Origin: Sorghum bicolor
Taxonomy: Eukaryota > Streptophyta > Magnoliopsida > Poales > Poaceae
DNA length: 64,000 nt
Direction: 5' to 3'
Assembly: GCF_000003195.3 (NCBI RefSeq)
Contig: NC_012873.2
Coordinates: 21,106,347 to 21,170,346 of the forward strand
Below the pieces are notes generated by a model. It did not search any database, had not been told where the DNA came from, and worked only from the letters and a program-made list of their open reading frames with translations. Below are positions 12,207-22,649 of the stretch, piece by piece. The number at the start of each line of letters is the position of its first letter. The stretch's first letter is position 1. Both the position numbers and the translations under genes were made by a program.

Positions 12207-13388
12207 AACCTCGAAAAAATGCTTATGAGAGAAGGCGAGATACACAAGTGGCGGCAGTAGAAAAGAGGATGCAAGAACTAGGACTGAAAAAATTAGTCAA
12301 TTATTTAAATAATTCTTTACCTGAATCTTCACCAAACAAGGGGAAAAAATCAGCAAACAAGAAATCAAGTAGTGAAGATTCCAATTCATCAGAGTATCTC
12401 CTTGACAGTGATGATCAAGGAGATAGTGATGATGATGACACTGAATCTGATGACCAGCCACAACCCCTAGCAACAAAGGTAAATACTTAAGTTAGTATTC
12501 TCTAAAATTATTATAAGTGTTTCTAATGAGCTATTGTGTAGGTGATATGGCATGAGCATGACCAAAGTCTTTTTCTTAGAAACAACTAATGCCTACTTCT
12601 CATATCTGCATAATATGAAACTTGCATGCTATGCTTCTACTAACCTTGTACAGTCAGTTGACAATCTCAAACTAGCAAACTTGTACAATTATTACTATGC
12701 TCTCTAAATACAATTCTCAGTTGTATGACACTTGTTTTTTTGCACAGTATCCTCCAGGGTTTACTCCTAGTCCTATAGGCAAAGCTTCAAAGAGGAAGAA
12801 GACAGGTGACAACATGGCTCTAGGAGGAAGGGCTAGCAAGAGAGTCAGGGCATCTGAAGGTTTAGAGGTGCAACCTCCTCAATCACAAACAAGAACATCA
12901 AAAAGGCTTCATTTGTTGGGAACACAAGGGCACAATGAAGAAGAAATAGCACAAAGGTCTTCTACAGCTGTAGAAGAAGGCAATACAGTTGGTGTTCAGG
13001 ACACTACACCTGTAGAGGAAGAAAGTGGAGGTGTTGGTCAAGGTAGTACATTTCATGATGAAGACAATGTACAGGAAGACATTGAAGGCAAGTAAAACTT
13101 TCCTTCTCAACAAAATTTGTCATCTCTTTAGCTGAATTGCATGAAACTAAAGCATTTAAATTCAATTTATATTTTGTAGCTCCTGCACAGCGAGCCCCAA
13201 GGCACCTAGACCACCCACCAAGGGATCGCAGCTGGACATGATGACAAAAGCTATGGGAAAAAGACTGCCCATATCTGTTGCTCAAGGCAAAAGAAGGCCT
13301 CATGAACCTGTTCAAGCAGCCAAGTTTGCATCTGAGTCCGGTGTCATCATTCAAGATAAGGTTCCTATCCTACTTCATTTGAAGTTGT

Positions 13389-14599
13389 TGTTGACGGTTC
13401 TTAAGTATCAATTTTAATTATCAAATAAACAAGAGAAAGGACCAATATGCAACCAACACCTAGAATTAGGGTTTGATCTAACAGAATTCCACGAGTTTTG
13501 TTGTTTATCTGTTTCTGCAGGGGGTTATCAGGAAATAAGGAAGAAAGACCCACATGTCGGGATTACATAGAGATATTAACGCACCGCGCGATTTTCTACC
13601 ATCTAGAAGACTCCAGAAGCCACGGGAAGGAAGCAGAGGCCGAAAGGGGCCAGGCCCAGGGCGCCCGCCCCCTGCTGGACTCCGTTCGGGACTCTCTTCG
13701 CACACGTTGTTGCACCGACCTAAAGGATCAAGAATAACGTAGTACCACATCGCCTACCGACCCAAAAATGCATAGAGGAGGAGGACTATATAAGGAGACC
13801 CCCCTGGCCCCTGGAGGAGAGAAGAAGTTATCATAGAGATTGAGGGGTGCCCTCGAAGGAAAACCTCTTCTCTAATTAATATTTCTTTTTAGGCTTAGCA
13901 ACCAATGTAAAGTAGAAATAGATCATCTAGTTTCTACTAGATTGAGAGAGATAGAGTGGAGGTGTAGATTGGAGGAAGCCCGGCCTGTCGGTGTCTACTC
14001 CAAGCTTGTACCTGCGGGATCAAGTTCTCCTAACCCGAACTTGCTCCTAGGATTCTTCAGTATTTTGACTTCTAAATTCTAGTAAGTTCTTGTTTTATTG
14101 TTCTTATGGTTTATGAGTTTACTTTAATCTCTTCGCGTAGAGTTTAGAGTAATCATTGCTGGCGTAAACGTGGTATTTAGGCTGGGGTACTCATAGATAT
14201 TCCCTAACTAGCTAGACTGTGGTAGTAGCGAGGAACGTGACATTTCCGAGTTACCTTTGCAGACCATATCTCGTTAGCAGGAAGGATAGGGTTTATAGGT
14301 GCGGGTTGAACATCCTTTGTGGTGTCTAGATTCCGTTAGCCTCCCCAATAGAACAGTAGATCATCCTTACCAAGGTTAGAAGGAGACTACGGTTGCAGTC
14401 TTCTCTATTTATCACTCACATCGAGAGACATTCTTTGTTGCCTAAAGGGTTAGTAGTAATAGACCGGTTAGTCAGATGCACTCTTTCTCCTAGTGGTGAA
14501 AAAATAAATACGATACTCTGGATAATTTCTCAGGTGAAGTGCTCACCGATATCCGTGCGCTTGCGGATCAATTCCTTATTGCGTTCCCAAATATCAACA
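13389..14599 (+). repeat. Athila 5' LTR
   Basis: It runs from TGTTGACGG to ATATCAACA and pairs with the copy at 19,637-20,868. The right copy has about 20 extra bases near 19,914-19,935 and scattered substitutions. A TATA-like ACTATATAAGGAG at 13,784-13,796 probably marks the promoter. Confidence 0.95.
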
Positions 14600-14607
14600 A
14601 GCATTTC

Positions 14608-14625
14608 TGGCGCCGTTGCCGGGGA
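14608..14625 (+). other. Primer binding site, tRNA-Asp type
   Basis: TGGCGCCGTTGCCGGGGA lies 8 bases after the LTR end. It is complementary to the 3' end of plant tRNA-Asp including CCA. This is the usual primer of Athila elements. Confidence 0.93.
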
Positions 14626-14733
14626 GAAAGACGGTTTGCTGAGATAACCTTGAGTCTTACTACTACCTTGTATCTGTACTTTTATCTTTTCTTATCTTTT
14701 ATATTCTTTATTTATTTTCTTTACTCTTACCTT

Positions 14734-15564
14734 ATGGAAAACCAAAATTCTAAATCAATCCATGAGTCTGCAATCCCTTCAGTAACTGACCTTTTACCAT
14801 GGGAGTCATCACAGCCTATCCAAACATCCCAGTATAAGTTAAGTTCTAGGTTGATTGCCATGATTCAAAACCTATCTTTTTCGGAAAAGGAAGACGAAAA
14901 CCCTTACCTTCATATTAGAGATTTTGAGCAAACATGTGATTGTCTTCGCATTGAAGGCATTTCTAATAAAACTTTACGTTGGAAGCTTTTTTCTTTTTCT
15001 ATAAGGGGAGAAGCTAGACAATGGTACAGTCAGAAGGTAAGTCAACAACGAGGTGAATGGTGAGTTTTACGAGCCAACTTTTGTCTAGATTTCTATTCCC
15101 TCGACCGTATAGCCGACCTTAGACTCGAATTCCTATCTTTTAAACAAAAAGATAATGAAACTTTGGGAAAATCCTGGAAACGTTTTTCTGATCTTTTAGA
15201 ATCTGGTCCAAACCTTAATCTTGAAGACCCTGTTCTTTTATTTCACTTTTTTCGAGGTCTTCATAAAAATCACAAACAAATGCTACACACAATGTCTAGA
15301 GGTTCTTTCTTTCGCATCCCTACTGATGAAGCTAGAGTGATCCTAGATAGAATCCTAGAAGCTGAGATGCATAATACCCTTCACGATGAAACCTACGAAG
15401 TCGAAGTAGACACTCTGCCAAATTCTTCATCTACTTTGGCTATCCCAAGTTCTGAGCCACAAGAGGAAGAAATTCCACCACCGGACTTCATGCTGGATAT
15501 AGAATCTGATCTTTTTGCCGATTTTGAAAACATTTCAAACTACCATTCTATTGACAAACCCTAA
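14734..15564 (+). pseudogene. Athila gag, frameshifted
   Basis: A capsid-type gag frame starts at the ATG at 14,734. It includes F-E-Q-T-C-D, the L-F-S-F-S-I-R-G-E-A-R-Q-W-Y motif of retrotransposon gag, and after a stop at 15,061-15,063 continues in another frame (about 15,066-15,564) with F-F-R-G-L and an acidic tail. Gag would form the virus-like particle. The break means no full product. No CCHC zinc knuckle is seen. Confidence 0.8.
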
Positions 15565-15671
15565 AACGGCCAGTTTAGCATTTATTTGCCAAGTGAATAT
15601 CAATTGAGAGAGTTTATCTCAGTAATGAGTAGCGAATGGTTGGAGGAATCAGAGCTTTCCTCTGATGTGAT

Positions 15672-17357
15672 CCGTTTGGACAAACTAAAAATAAGAAGCA
15701 TCATGCAATTGCTTATGCCAGTAAGACTTTGACAGGAGCTCAACTTAATTATGCAACCACTGAAAAAGAGCTTCTGGCTGTTGTCTTTGCCATTGATAAA
15801 TTTAGATCTTATTTAGTTGGAGCTAAAATAATTGTTTACACTGATCATGCTGCACTAAAATATTTGCTCACTAAAAAAGATGCTAAACCTCGCCTGATTA
15901 GATGGATCTTATTACTCCAAGAATTTGACTTAGAAATAAAAGATAAAAAGGGAGTAGAAAATTCTGTTGTTCATCACTTGTCTAGAATGTATTTTAAGAG
16001 TCCACAGGAAACCCCCATCAATGATTCACTCCGGGACGACATGCTCTACGGGATTAACAGGTCTGACCCCTGGTATGTAGATATTGATAATTTTATGGTT
16101 TCAGGGTATGTACCACTAGGAGCAAACAAGAAGAAGCTTATTCAAGAAAGTCGTTCACATATATGGGATGAGCCATACCTCTTCCGAGTATGCTCTGATG
16201 GCTTACTCAGGAGATGTGTGACCACTGAGGAAGGATGGAAGATCATCAACAGATGTCATTCATCACCATATGGAGGTCACTATGGAGCATTCCGCACACA
16301 TTCAAAGATCTGGCAGTGTGGATTCTACTGGCCTACAATGTATGAAGATACAAAGCAATATATCAGAAGATGTGGGCCATGTCAAAGACACGGAAACATA
16401 AATACAAGGGATGCAATGCCACTCACCAACAACCTTCAGATTGAGCTCTTTGATGTATGGGGAATAGACTACATGGGACCATTTCCTCCATCAAAGAAGT
16501 GCGAGTACATCTTAGTGGCAGTTGACTATGTCTCCAAGTGGGTAGAGGCATTACCTTGCAAGCATGCCGACAACATCAGTTCAAAGAGGATATTTGAAGA
16601 AATTATATTTCCAAGATTTGGAGTCCCTAGAGTAGTGATAAGTGATGGAGGAGCGCACTTGATCGACAAACGCTTCAAGCAATATCTATCAAAATATGGA
16701 ATCCGTCACAACGTCGCTACCCCATATCATCCTCAGACAAGTGGCCAGGCAGAGACTTCCAACAAGCAAATCAAGAATATTCTTCAGAAGACAGTAAATG
16801 AAATGGGAACGGCGTGGAAAGACAAGTTACCCGATGCACTCTGGGCATACCGGACAGCATACAAGACCCCAATTGGAATGTCTCCATACCAATTGGTGTA
16901 CAGGAAGACTTGCCATCTACCCGTTCAACTAGAGTTCAAAGCACACTGGGCCATAAAGAGATGGAATATGGACCTAGATGTTGCTGGAGATTATAGAAGA
17001 ATGCAACTATCAGAATTGAGAGAATGGCGAGAGAAGGCATATCACATCTCAAAGATCTACAAAGAAAGAGTCAAAAGGTGGCATGACAAGAGAATCAAGA
17101 AGAAGGAGTTCACACCCGGAGATAAGGTATTACTTTTTAATTCTAGGGTGAAGCTTTTCGGGCATGGAAAACTCCGGAGCAAATGGGAAGGACCATTTAA
17201 GGTAATTAATTCATCATCCCACGGAGCTATCACACTTCAAAATGATGAAGGTACGTTATTCAAGGTAAATGGTCAACGTCTTAAATTATTTTTAGAGCCC
17301 AATAAAGAATTAGAAGAAATAGATGTAGTCCATTTTTTCCTTCCCATGGAGAATTAG
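15672..17357 (+). CDS. Athila pol remnant: RNase H plus integrase
   Basis: The open frame carries the end of an RNase H domain ([25 protein letters not shown]), an H2C2 zinc-binding segment (H-C-H-type with C-G-P-C-Q-R), the integrase core ([20 protein letters not shown]) and a C-terminal [14 protein letters not shown] region. Integrase would insert the cDNA copy. The catalytic Asp-Asp-Glu residues appear present. Protease and reverse transcriptase are missing: gag-side sequence joins RNase H near 15,670, so it lacks a normal start. The frame ends with a stop at 17,355. Confidence 0.88.
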   Translation, partial: PFGQTKNKKHHAIAYASKTLTGAQLNYATTEKELLAVVFAIDKFRSYLVGAKIIVYTDHAALKYLLTKKDAKPRLIRWILLLQEFDLEIKDKKGVENSVVHHLSRMYFKSPQETPINDSLRDDMLYGINRSDPWYVDIDNFMVSGYVPLGANKKKLIQESRSHIWDEPYLFRVCSDGLLRRCVTTEEGWKIINRCHSSPYGGHYGAFRTHSKIWQCGFYWPTMYEDTKQYIRRCGPCQRHGNINTRDAMPLTNNLQIELFDVWGIDYMGPFPPSKKCEYILVAVDYVSKWVEALPCKHADNISSKRIFEEIIFPRFGVPRVVISDGGAHLIDKRFKQYLSKYGIRHNVATPYHPQTSGQAETSNKQIKNILQKTVNEMGTAWKDKLPDALWAYRTAYKTPIGMSPYQLVYRKTCHLPVQLEFKAHWAIKRWNMDLDVAGDYRRMQLSELREWREKAYHISKIYKERVKRWHDKRIKKKEFTPGDKVLLFNSRVKLFGHGKLRSKWEGPFKVINSSSHGAITLQNDEGTLFKVNGQRLKLFLEPNKELEEIDVVHFFLPMEN

Positions 17358-17621
17358 AAGCCCGACCTTTTCATTCTAACGTTTTTGGGTCATATATATA
17401 TATTTCTAAATAATTTTGCATCTAGAAACGCGCTCGAGGAAGTGGGCCCACAGAGGGGCCAGAGAGAGGGCGGGCGCCCAGCTCCTGTTCCCCCTCGGTC
17501 CCGATTTTCTCTGTTATGGAAAATGCACTTATGGTAATCCGAATAATCCCTCAGATGGAAAGTTTCGCACGCACATCGACGGGAGCAACCCGAACAACCC
17601 ATAGAGGCACTTTTTGACCCC

Positions 17622-17629
17622 TATATAAA
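17622..17629 (+). promoter_or_regulatory. TATA box of the extra Athila ORF
   Basis: TATATAAA lies 88 bases before the ATG of the ORF at 17,717, between the pol stop and that ORF. Spacing fits a plant RNA polymerase II promoter with a short leader. Function is inferred from sequence only. Confidence 0.6.
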
Positions 17630-17716
17630 CAGACCCCTGACATCAGCTTTCAACACCAACCCATCAAGCCTTCTCTTCTTCTTCAATTAGAGCTTGATTA
17701 GTTCCTTGCTGCTCAA

Positions 17717-18340
17717 ATGGCCGAGAAGTACCACGATGATTGGGAAGTCGTCCCCTTCAACCTCAACATGGAGCCTGTGGAAGACCCCGATGCCCGTGCT
17801 CTCGTCCTGGCCAACACAGAGCGACAGCTAGAAGCCATGTCATTACGCCAACGCAGCTCCACCCAATCCTATCATGCTCAACCAGTTCTCACCGCACCGC
17901 CCCTACTCCTCAAGGGATCATCATCCAAGACGAAGACCACCATCAAGGTGCCAACCGGCACAAGGATCCTTCCACCTAGACCCAATGAGAGGGTCGTTGG
18001 AGTCAAGACCAACCGGAGCGGCGAGATCAGCAGTATTCGCTACACTACGGAGGAGGAGAGGCCTTACTTCGAAGGGATTAGAGCAGTCAAAGTTCGTTTC
18101 ATCCCTCCAAAGGCAGCCCCGAAGCATGCTCTCAATGCTTTTGAGACACCTCCCAAGCGTCGCAAGACTATAATGGATATTGATGAGGACATTCGCAGGC
18201 TAGATAGAGTTATCATAGACCTTCAGTCCTCGATTAATTCCCTCACTAGGCAGCTCTCTAACCACAACACCATTATACTAGGCGTTAGGCAGGATCTTGC
18301 TAGTGTCAACAAGAAGATTAAGGAATTAGAGCGCCGCTAA
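17717..18340 (+). CDS. Extra ORF (207 residues) downstream of Athila integrase
   Basis: This intact frame lies where Athila elements keep their env-like ORF. I see no signal peptide and no membrane segment, so it does not look like an envelope protein. Visible features: an acidic N-terminus, a basic Ser/Thr/Lys-rich centre (K-G-S-S-S-K-T-K-T-T-I-K), a likely nuclear localisation signal P-P-K-R-R-K near residue 150, and a C-terminal heptad-rich helix (about 158-207) likely to form a coiled coil. It has a TATA box 88 bases upstream and AATAAA signals at 18,456 and 18,474, so it looks like a complete transcription unit. No function is assigned. It may be an element protein or a captured host fragment. 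Confidence 0.75.
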   Translation: MAEKYHDDWEVVPFNLNMEPVEDPDARALVLANTERQLEAMSLRQRSSTQSYHAQPVLTAPPLLLKGSSSKTKTTIKVPTGTRILPPRPNERVVGVKTNRSGEISSIRYTTEEERPYFEGIRAVKVRFIPPKAAPKHALNAFETPPKRRKTIMDIDEDIRRLDRVIIDLQSSINSLTRQLSNHNTIILGVRQDLASVNKKIKELERR

Positions 18341-18455
18341 GTTATCTAGATTAGACCTTGAGGCAAATGCATCTTAGTTATCTTTAAATTCGATTTAGGT
18401 TTACTATTATCATCAGTTTGTTACTATTATCGTCAGTTTGCTACTAGTTATTTGT

Positions 18456-18479
18456 AATAAATGCCTCAAGATTAATAAA
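18456..18479 (+). terminator. Polyadenylation signals after the extra ORF
   Basis: Two AATAAA hexamers (18,456-18,461 and 18,474-18,479) lie 115-140 bases after the stop codon, in T-rich DNA typical of plant 3' ends. Confidence 0.5.
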
Positions 18480-19636
18480 GAGTATTATTATTATTATGTT
18501 TGTGTGTCTCTACTTTATTTTTGTGCAAGAAAGCAGAAAACAAGTATGGGGGAGATCCCTCAACATGCCAAACACACTTCGACTACACCACTCCACGATT
18601 CAGGTACACACTCTGCACACTTTACTTTACACATACACATATCTTGGATTATGCAGAATACTGTTTCCAACATGATTAAAAAGCTTAAAATGTTTCTAAA
18701 TGTGATTAATCTCACTCTGTGATATTTCCTGAAACTTGCAAAAATCATTTTAAAACCCTGTGTTACTTAAGACAGTATGGAATGTGAGATGGTAGAGTAT
18801 GAGTTTCTTATTCTTGATATCATTGTTGCTTGGAGAATTTATTTCAAAATCTTCAAAATTCTAGCTACCATCCTCAGTGTTTTATATGCCTAATAAAACT
18901 GAAAATATTAATTATGATTATAAAAGCTATCTACTCTGTATTGAGTTTGTTCAAAATGAGTTAGACCCTTGTTGAGAGATTTATCATGCTCCTAAGATCA
19001 AGACATTTATTCAGAAAGATTCACTCTTCCGAAGTATTATTGCATTAGAGGCATGGGCTATGCAAAAATAAAGATATTTCGAGGAAATAAAAAGGAGCAA
19101 GTGCTCGACAACCTCGCAGAAAAAAATGGACAAGTGTCCGGCAGTAGAATTAGGGGTACCTCGGTATCCACTTAAAAAAAAGAGAAGAAGAGAAAATGAT
19201 AGCCCATGGTCCCTCTAATAAGCAATATGCCAGCAAGAGTTGACAAAGATTTTAATTTCCAAAGTCTTTGATCTAAGAGTATGACATTCCCCTCCTCGGA
19301 TCCCGTTTTGATTAGGCAATAAATGCAAAGTAAGTATGCTTGAGAATTTTTGCAAATTAAAACAGCCTCAGTGAGATATATAAAAGATAATGAGTGATCT
19401 GAGAGAACCTATGAGGATAAAAAGGTATGCTAACTTTCTTTCAAAAAAAACTCCAAGTGACAGGATTGAGAAGAAAGGATCTTTACTCTTAACCATATAC
19501 TTCCCTCACTATAGTACACAGTGGAATTTTAACACCCTGCAATTATGAAAAGAATGTGTTAAAATGTTTTACCCCAAATATTGTTCTTAACCATCCTTTT
19601 CTCGAGGACGCGTAAAAGCCTAAGTATGGGGGTATT
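18480..19636. other. Athila 3' untranslated internal region and polypurine tract
   Basis: I see no coding sequence. The region contains AT-rich DNA and the phrase GGACAAGTGTCCGGCAGTAGAATTAG that also recurs, inverted, in the elements at 26,870-26,940 and 33,360-33,430. The purine-rich AAGTATGGGGG just before 19,637 acts as the presumed polypurine tract. Confidence 0.65.
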
Positions 19637-20868
19637 TGTTGACGGTTCTTAAGTATCAATTTTAATTATCAAATAAACAAGAGAAAGGACCAATATGCAA
19701 CCAACACCTAGAATTAGGGTTTGATCTGACAGAATTCCACGAGTTTTGTTGTTTATCGTTTCTGCAGGGAGTTATCAGGAAATAAGGAAGAAAGGCCCAC
19801 ATGTCGGGATTACATAGAGATATTAACGCACCGCGCGATTTTCTACCATCTAGAAGACTCCAGAAGCCACGGGAAGGAAGCAGAGGCCGAAAGGGGCCAG
19901 GCCCAGGGCGCCCGCCCTGAGGACCTAGGTGCCCGCCCCCTGCTGGACTCCGTTCGGGACTCTCTTCGCACACGTTGTTCCACCGACCTAAAGGATCAAG
20001 AATAACGTAGTACCACATCGCCTACCGACCCAAAAATGCATAGAGGAGGAGGACTATATAAGGAGACCCCCCTGGCCCCTAGAGGAGAGAAGAAGTTATC
20101 ATAGAGATTGAGGAGTGCCCTCGAAGGAAAACCTCTTCTCTAATTAATATTTCTTTTTAGGCTTAGCAACCAATGTAAAGTAGAAATAGATCTTCTAGTT
20201 TCTACCAGATTGAGAGAGATAGAGTGGAGGTGTAGATTGGAGGAAACCTGGCCTGTCGGTGTCTACTCCAAGCTTGTACCTGCGGGATCAAGTTCTCCTA
20301 ACCCGAAGCTTGCTCCTAGGATTCTTCAGTATTTCGACTTCTAAATTCTAGTAAGTTCTTGTTTTATTGTTCTTATGGTTTATGAGTTTACTTTAATCTC
20401 TTCACGTAGAGTTTAGAGTAATCATTGCTGGCGTAAACGTGGTATTTAGGCTGGGGTACTCATAGATATTCCCTGACTAGCTAGACCGTGGTAGTAGCGA
20501 GGAACGTGACATTTTCGAGTTACCTTTGCAGACCATATCTCGTTAGCAGGTAGGATAGGGTTTATAGGTGCGGGTTGAACATCCTTTGTGGTGTCTAGAT
20601 TCCGTTAGCCTCCCCAATAGAACAATAGATCATCCTTACCAAGGTTAGAAGGAGACTACGGTTGCAGTCTTCTCTATTTATCACTCACATCGAGAGACAT
20701 TCTTTGTTGCCTAAAGGGTTAGTAGTAATAGACCGGTTAGTCAGATGCACTCTTTCTCCTAGTGGTAAAAAAATAAATACGATACTCTGGATAATTTCCC
20801 GGGTGAAGTGCTCACCGATATCCGTGCGCTTGCGGATCAATTCCTTATTGCGTTCCCAAATATCAACA
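19637..20868 (+). repeat. Athila 3' LTR
   Basis: It matches 13,389-14,599 from end to end and ends TCAACA at 20,868, next to the GTTGT duplication. It differs by a roughly 20-base insertion near 19,914 and scattered substitutions, so the insertion is not brand new. Confidence 0.95.
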
Positions 20869-21228
20869 GTTGTACAAGAAATACGACAAATATTACAAAG
20901 ATTTTGTGGGAAAGCTCTTTGTAAGTGCCTTACTATTCCTATGTTTGACTTGAATATCTTCTCAACCTGAATTGACTAACTAAATATCGAGTTATCATAT
21001 GTCTAGGGGCACTTGGGCATTAACAAGGAGGACAAGCCAACTGAGGACGCTTGCACCAATGTGTTGTGGTCTGGGGTCCGACAAATGCAGTATCGGCTGA
21101 AGAAGAAATACTTCAATGGTGTACCTGCAAATGAGATTCCCACTACTTCTCTAGTTTCATGCATGTCTGATCAAGAGTGGCAGGCTCTGGCTGCAAAGTG
21201 GATGGATGACAGTTCCTTTGTAGGCTAA

Positions 21229-21936
21229 CTTGTTTATGTCATGGTACAGATAGTGCAGTGCAAGTGCCTTGTATGCTCTGAATCTTAGCTTACATGTCAG
21301 TTAAGGCTATGAATGATTCTGTGTCTGCAATTTAGCTTATGTTTCTTCTTTTGAATTCGATATCACACTGTTGAACCATATAAGCAAACATCACTTCCCA
21401 TTACAGCTAGATTATTACATGTGTCTATTTTATTCAAAGTTTATCTCTATTTACTTAGATTTGATGCAGACTGTGTTATAAAAAAAGACATGTTGTAATT
21501 TGTTCATTTCAAATCAATGTTTGTTCCAATCTATGTGTACTATCACTATTGATTATAGTTCTATTTTCTATAGGTACTACTTTCGACTTGGGTAGCAGCA
21601 GCAATAAGTTCTGAAGCTTTCTATACAAGTACCTGCACATGATTTTGCTGTGATCTTGGTGGCAAATTGCTGTGATCTTCACTGAACAGAAATGACAGTG
21701 TTGTTGCTGGTGGTTACCTGTGGCCCTAGTTTAGTAGTGTTGCTGTGAAATTGGTTGAGTTGTGAGCCAAGTACTGATGTTGAGTACTGATGTCCCTAGT
21801 TATCTTGCTACTAATGTTAAAGTTAGTTGTGAGTCAAGTACTGATGTTAAGTGAGTCATGCAATGACTTATGTTGCCACTTTGTGGAATCTTTTTGTCAT
21901 TTCAATGTTCTAGGATGAAGAGTTCACTTCTGTGAT
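21229..21936. other. 3' region of the second CACTA gene
   Basis: AT-rich DNA without coding features. It probably contains the 3' untranslated part of the gene ending at 21,228. Short direct repeats of GTTGAGT/GAGTACTGATGT occur at 21,740-21,850. Confidence 0.5.
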
Positions 21937-22649
21937 GATTTCATTTTATGTTCTGTGATGATCGCATAATATGATCTGTGATGAAAACAAGAACAAATCA
22001 TAGGATGCCACATGGCCCCATTTAATAATGACACGTGGAAGCAAACAAAGCCAACACGATTTCATTTCATGTTCTGTGACGATCGCATAATATGATATGT
22101 GATGAAAACGAGAACAAATCACACGATGCCACATGGCCCTATTTAAAAGTGACACGTGGCAACCAACAAAGACGACACGTGTCACACGCCACATCAACAC
22201 GACATGTGTCGTTTGCCACGTCAGCATGACTCGTGTCAGGTGCCATGTCACCGTGACATGTGTCAGGCTCCATGTCAGCACGACAAGTGTCATGCCACGT
22301 GGCCAACCACATCAGCAGACACGTCAGCTGCCTGCGTGGCAAACGCCGTCTATGAAGCTAACGAGACAGCATGTTATGACAAAAGCAACGTACATCCATA
22401 GATTGAATGCATCATAGATGTAGTTACAAGGACCCATGTAGAACGGATTCACTTTTGTGACGGTACATATGTCATCATAGATTGAATGCACATCTATGAC
22501 GGAATTATGCATTTTGTCACGGTAGTCAATCTATGACGCTCATTCCATGACGAACGACTTTTCATCACAAATTCGTCACAGATGAAGTTTAGGGACGATT
22601 TTTTTGTGACGAAAATGGAATGTCATTGATGAGCAGATACATAGTAGTG
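21937..22649. repeat. Subterminal repeats and right end of the large CACTA element
   Basis: Two direct copies of about 118 bp begin near 21,937 and 22,057 (shared GATCGCATAATATGAT). From about 22,148 to 22,340 a 26-27-bp unit of the form GACACGTGTCAGG...GCCACGTCAGCA repeats about six times. After that come short inverted copies of TCTATGACG/CGTCATAGA and GTGACG. The end is ACATAGTAGTG at 22,649. Dense subterminal motifs in CACTA elements are the binding sites of the element's own protein. Confidence 0.82.

Larger units (their letters stand above)
13389..20868 (+). mobile_element. Athila-lineage Ty3/gypsy LTR retrotransposon (7.5 kb), internally deleted
   Basis: The long terminal repeats are 13,389-14,599 and 19,637-20,868. 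An exact 5-bp duplication GTTGT flanks the element (13,384-13,388 and 20,869-20,873). The primer binding site matches tRNA-Asp. The order inside is gag, a deletion removing protease and reverse transcriptase, RNase H plus integrase, and an extra ORF with its own TATA box. The tRNA-Asp primer, LTRs over 1 kb and the integrase text ([11 protein letters not shown]) are typical of Athila. Without reverse transcriptase it cannot move by itself. Confidence 0.95.
10434..21228 (+). pseudogene. Second CACTA gene, Transposase_24 (Ptta/En/Spm)-like, split by a retrotransposon
   Basis: Proposed exons: 10,434-10,455 (ATG, M-V-T-S-R-R-Q), 12,207-12,478, 12,748-13,087, 13,191-13,388 continued at 20,874-20,920, and 21,007-21,228 (stop TAA). 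All joins keep phase. Exon 2 encodes an N-A-Y-E-R-R-R segment with a Lys/Asp/Ser-rich tail. Exons 4-5 encode the conserved end with T-K-G-S-Q-L-D-M-M, V-Q-A-A-K-F-A-S-E-S-G, L-K-K-K-Y-F-N-G-V-P and C-M-S-D-Q-E-W. Proteins of this type are encoded next to TNP2 in plant CACTA elements and are thought to help bind element ends. The third intron has a GC donor (AG|GCAAGT). The Athila insertion after 13,388 disables the gene; apart from it I see no other lesion. It could also be a host gene derived from a transposon. Confidence 0.75.
1..22649 (+). mobile_element. Large CACTA (En/Spm) transposon, left end outside the window, with nested insertions
   Basis: I infer one element from three observations. 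A TNP2-type transposase gene and a Transposase_24-type second gene lie in the same orientation, as in autonomous CACTA elements. The right boundary at 22,649 ends in the typical TAGTG (reverse complement CACTACTATG). It is preceded by about 700 bp of subterminal repeats. Beyond 22,649 the sequence switches abruptly to the middle of an unrelated TNP2 gene, as expected if this element had jumped into another CACTA. The matching left terminus was searched for by eye and not found, so it probably lies before base 1. Nested insertions are at 1,547-3,734, 7,890-8,997 and 13,389-20,868. An alternative is that the TNP2 part and the second-gene part come from two adjacent elements. Confidence 0.6.

Noticed and set aside
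21937..22340. CRISPR-like array
   Set aside because: Units are degenerate and without unique spacers, and the setting is a plant transposon end.
22133..22417. Overlapping Thr/His/Cys-rich frames on both strands
   Set aside because: They are products of the subterminal repeat array, not genes.
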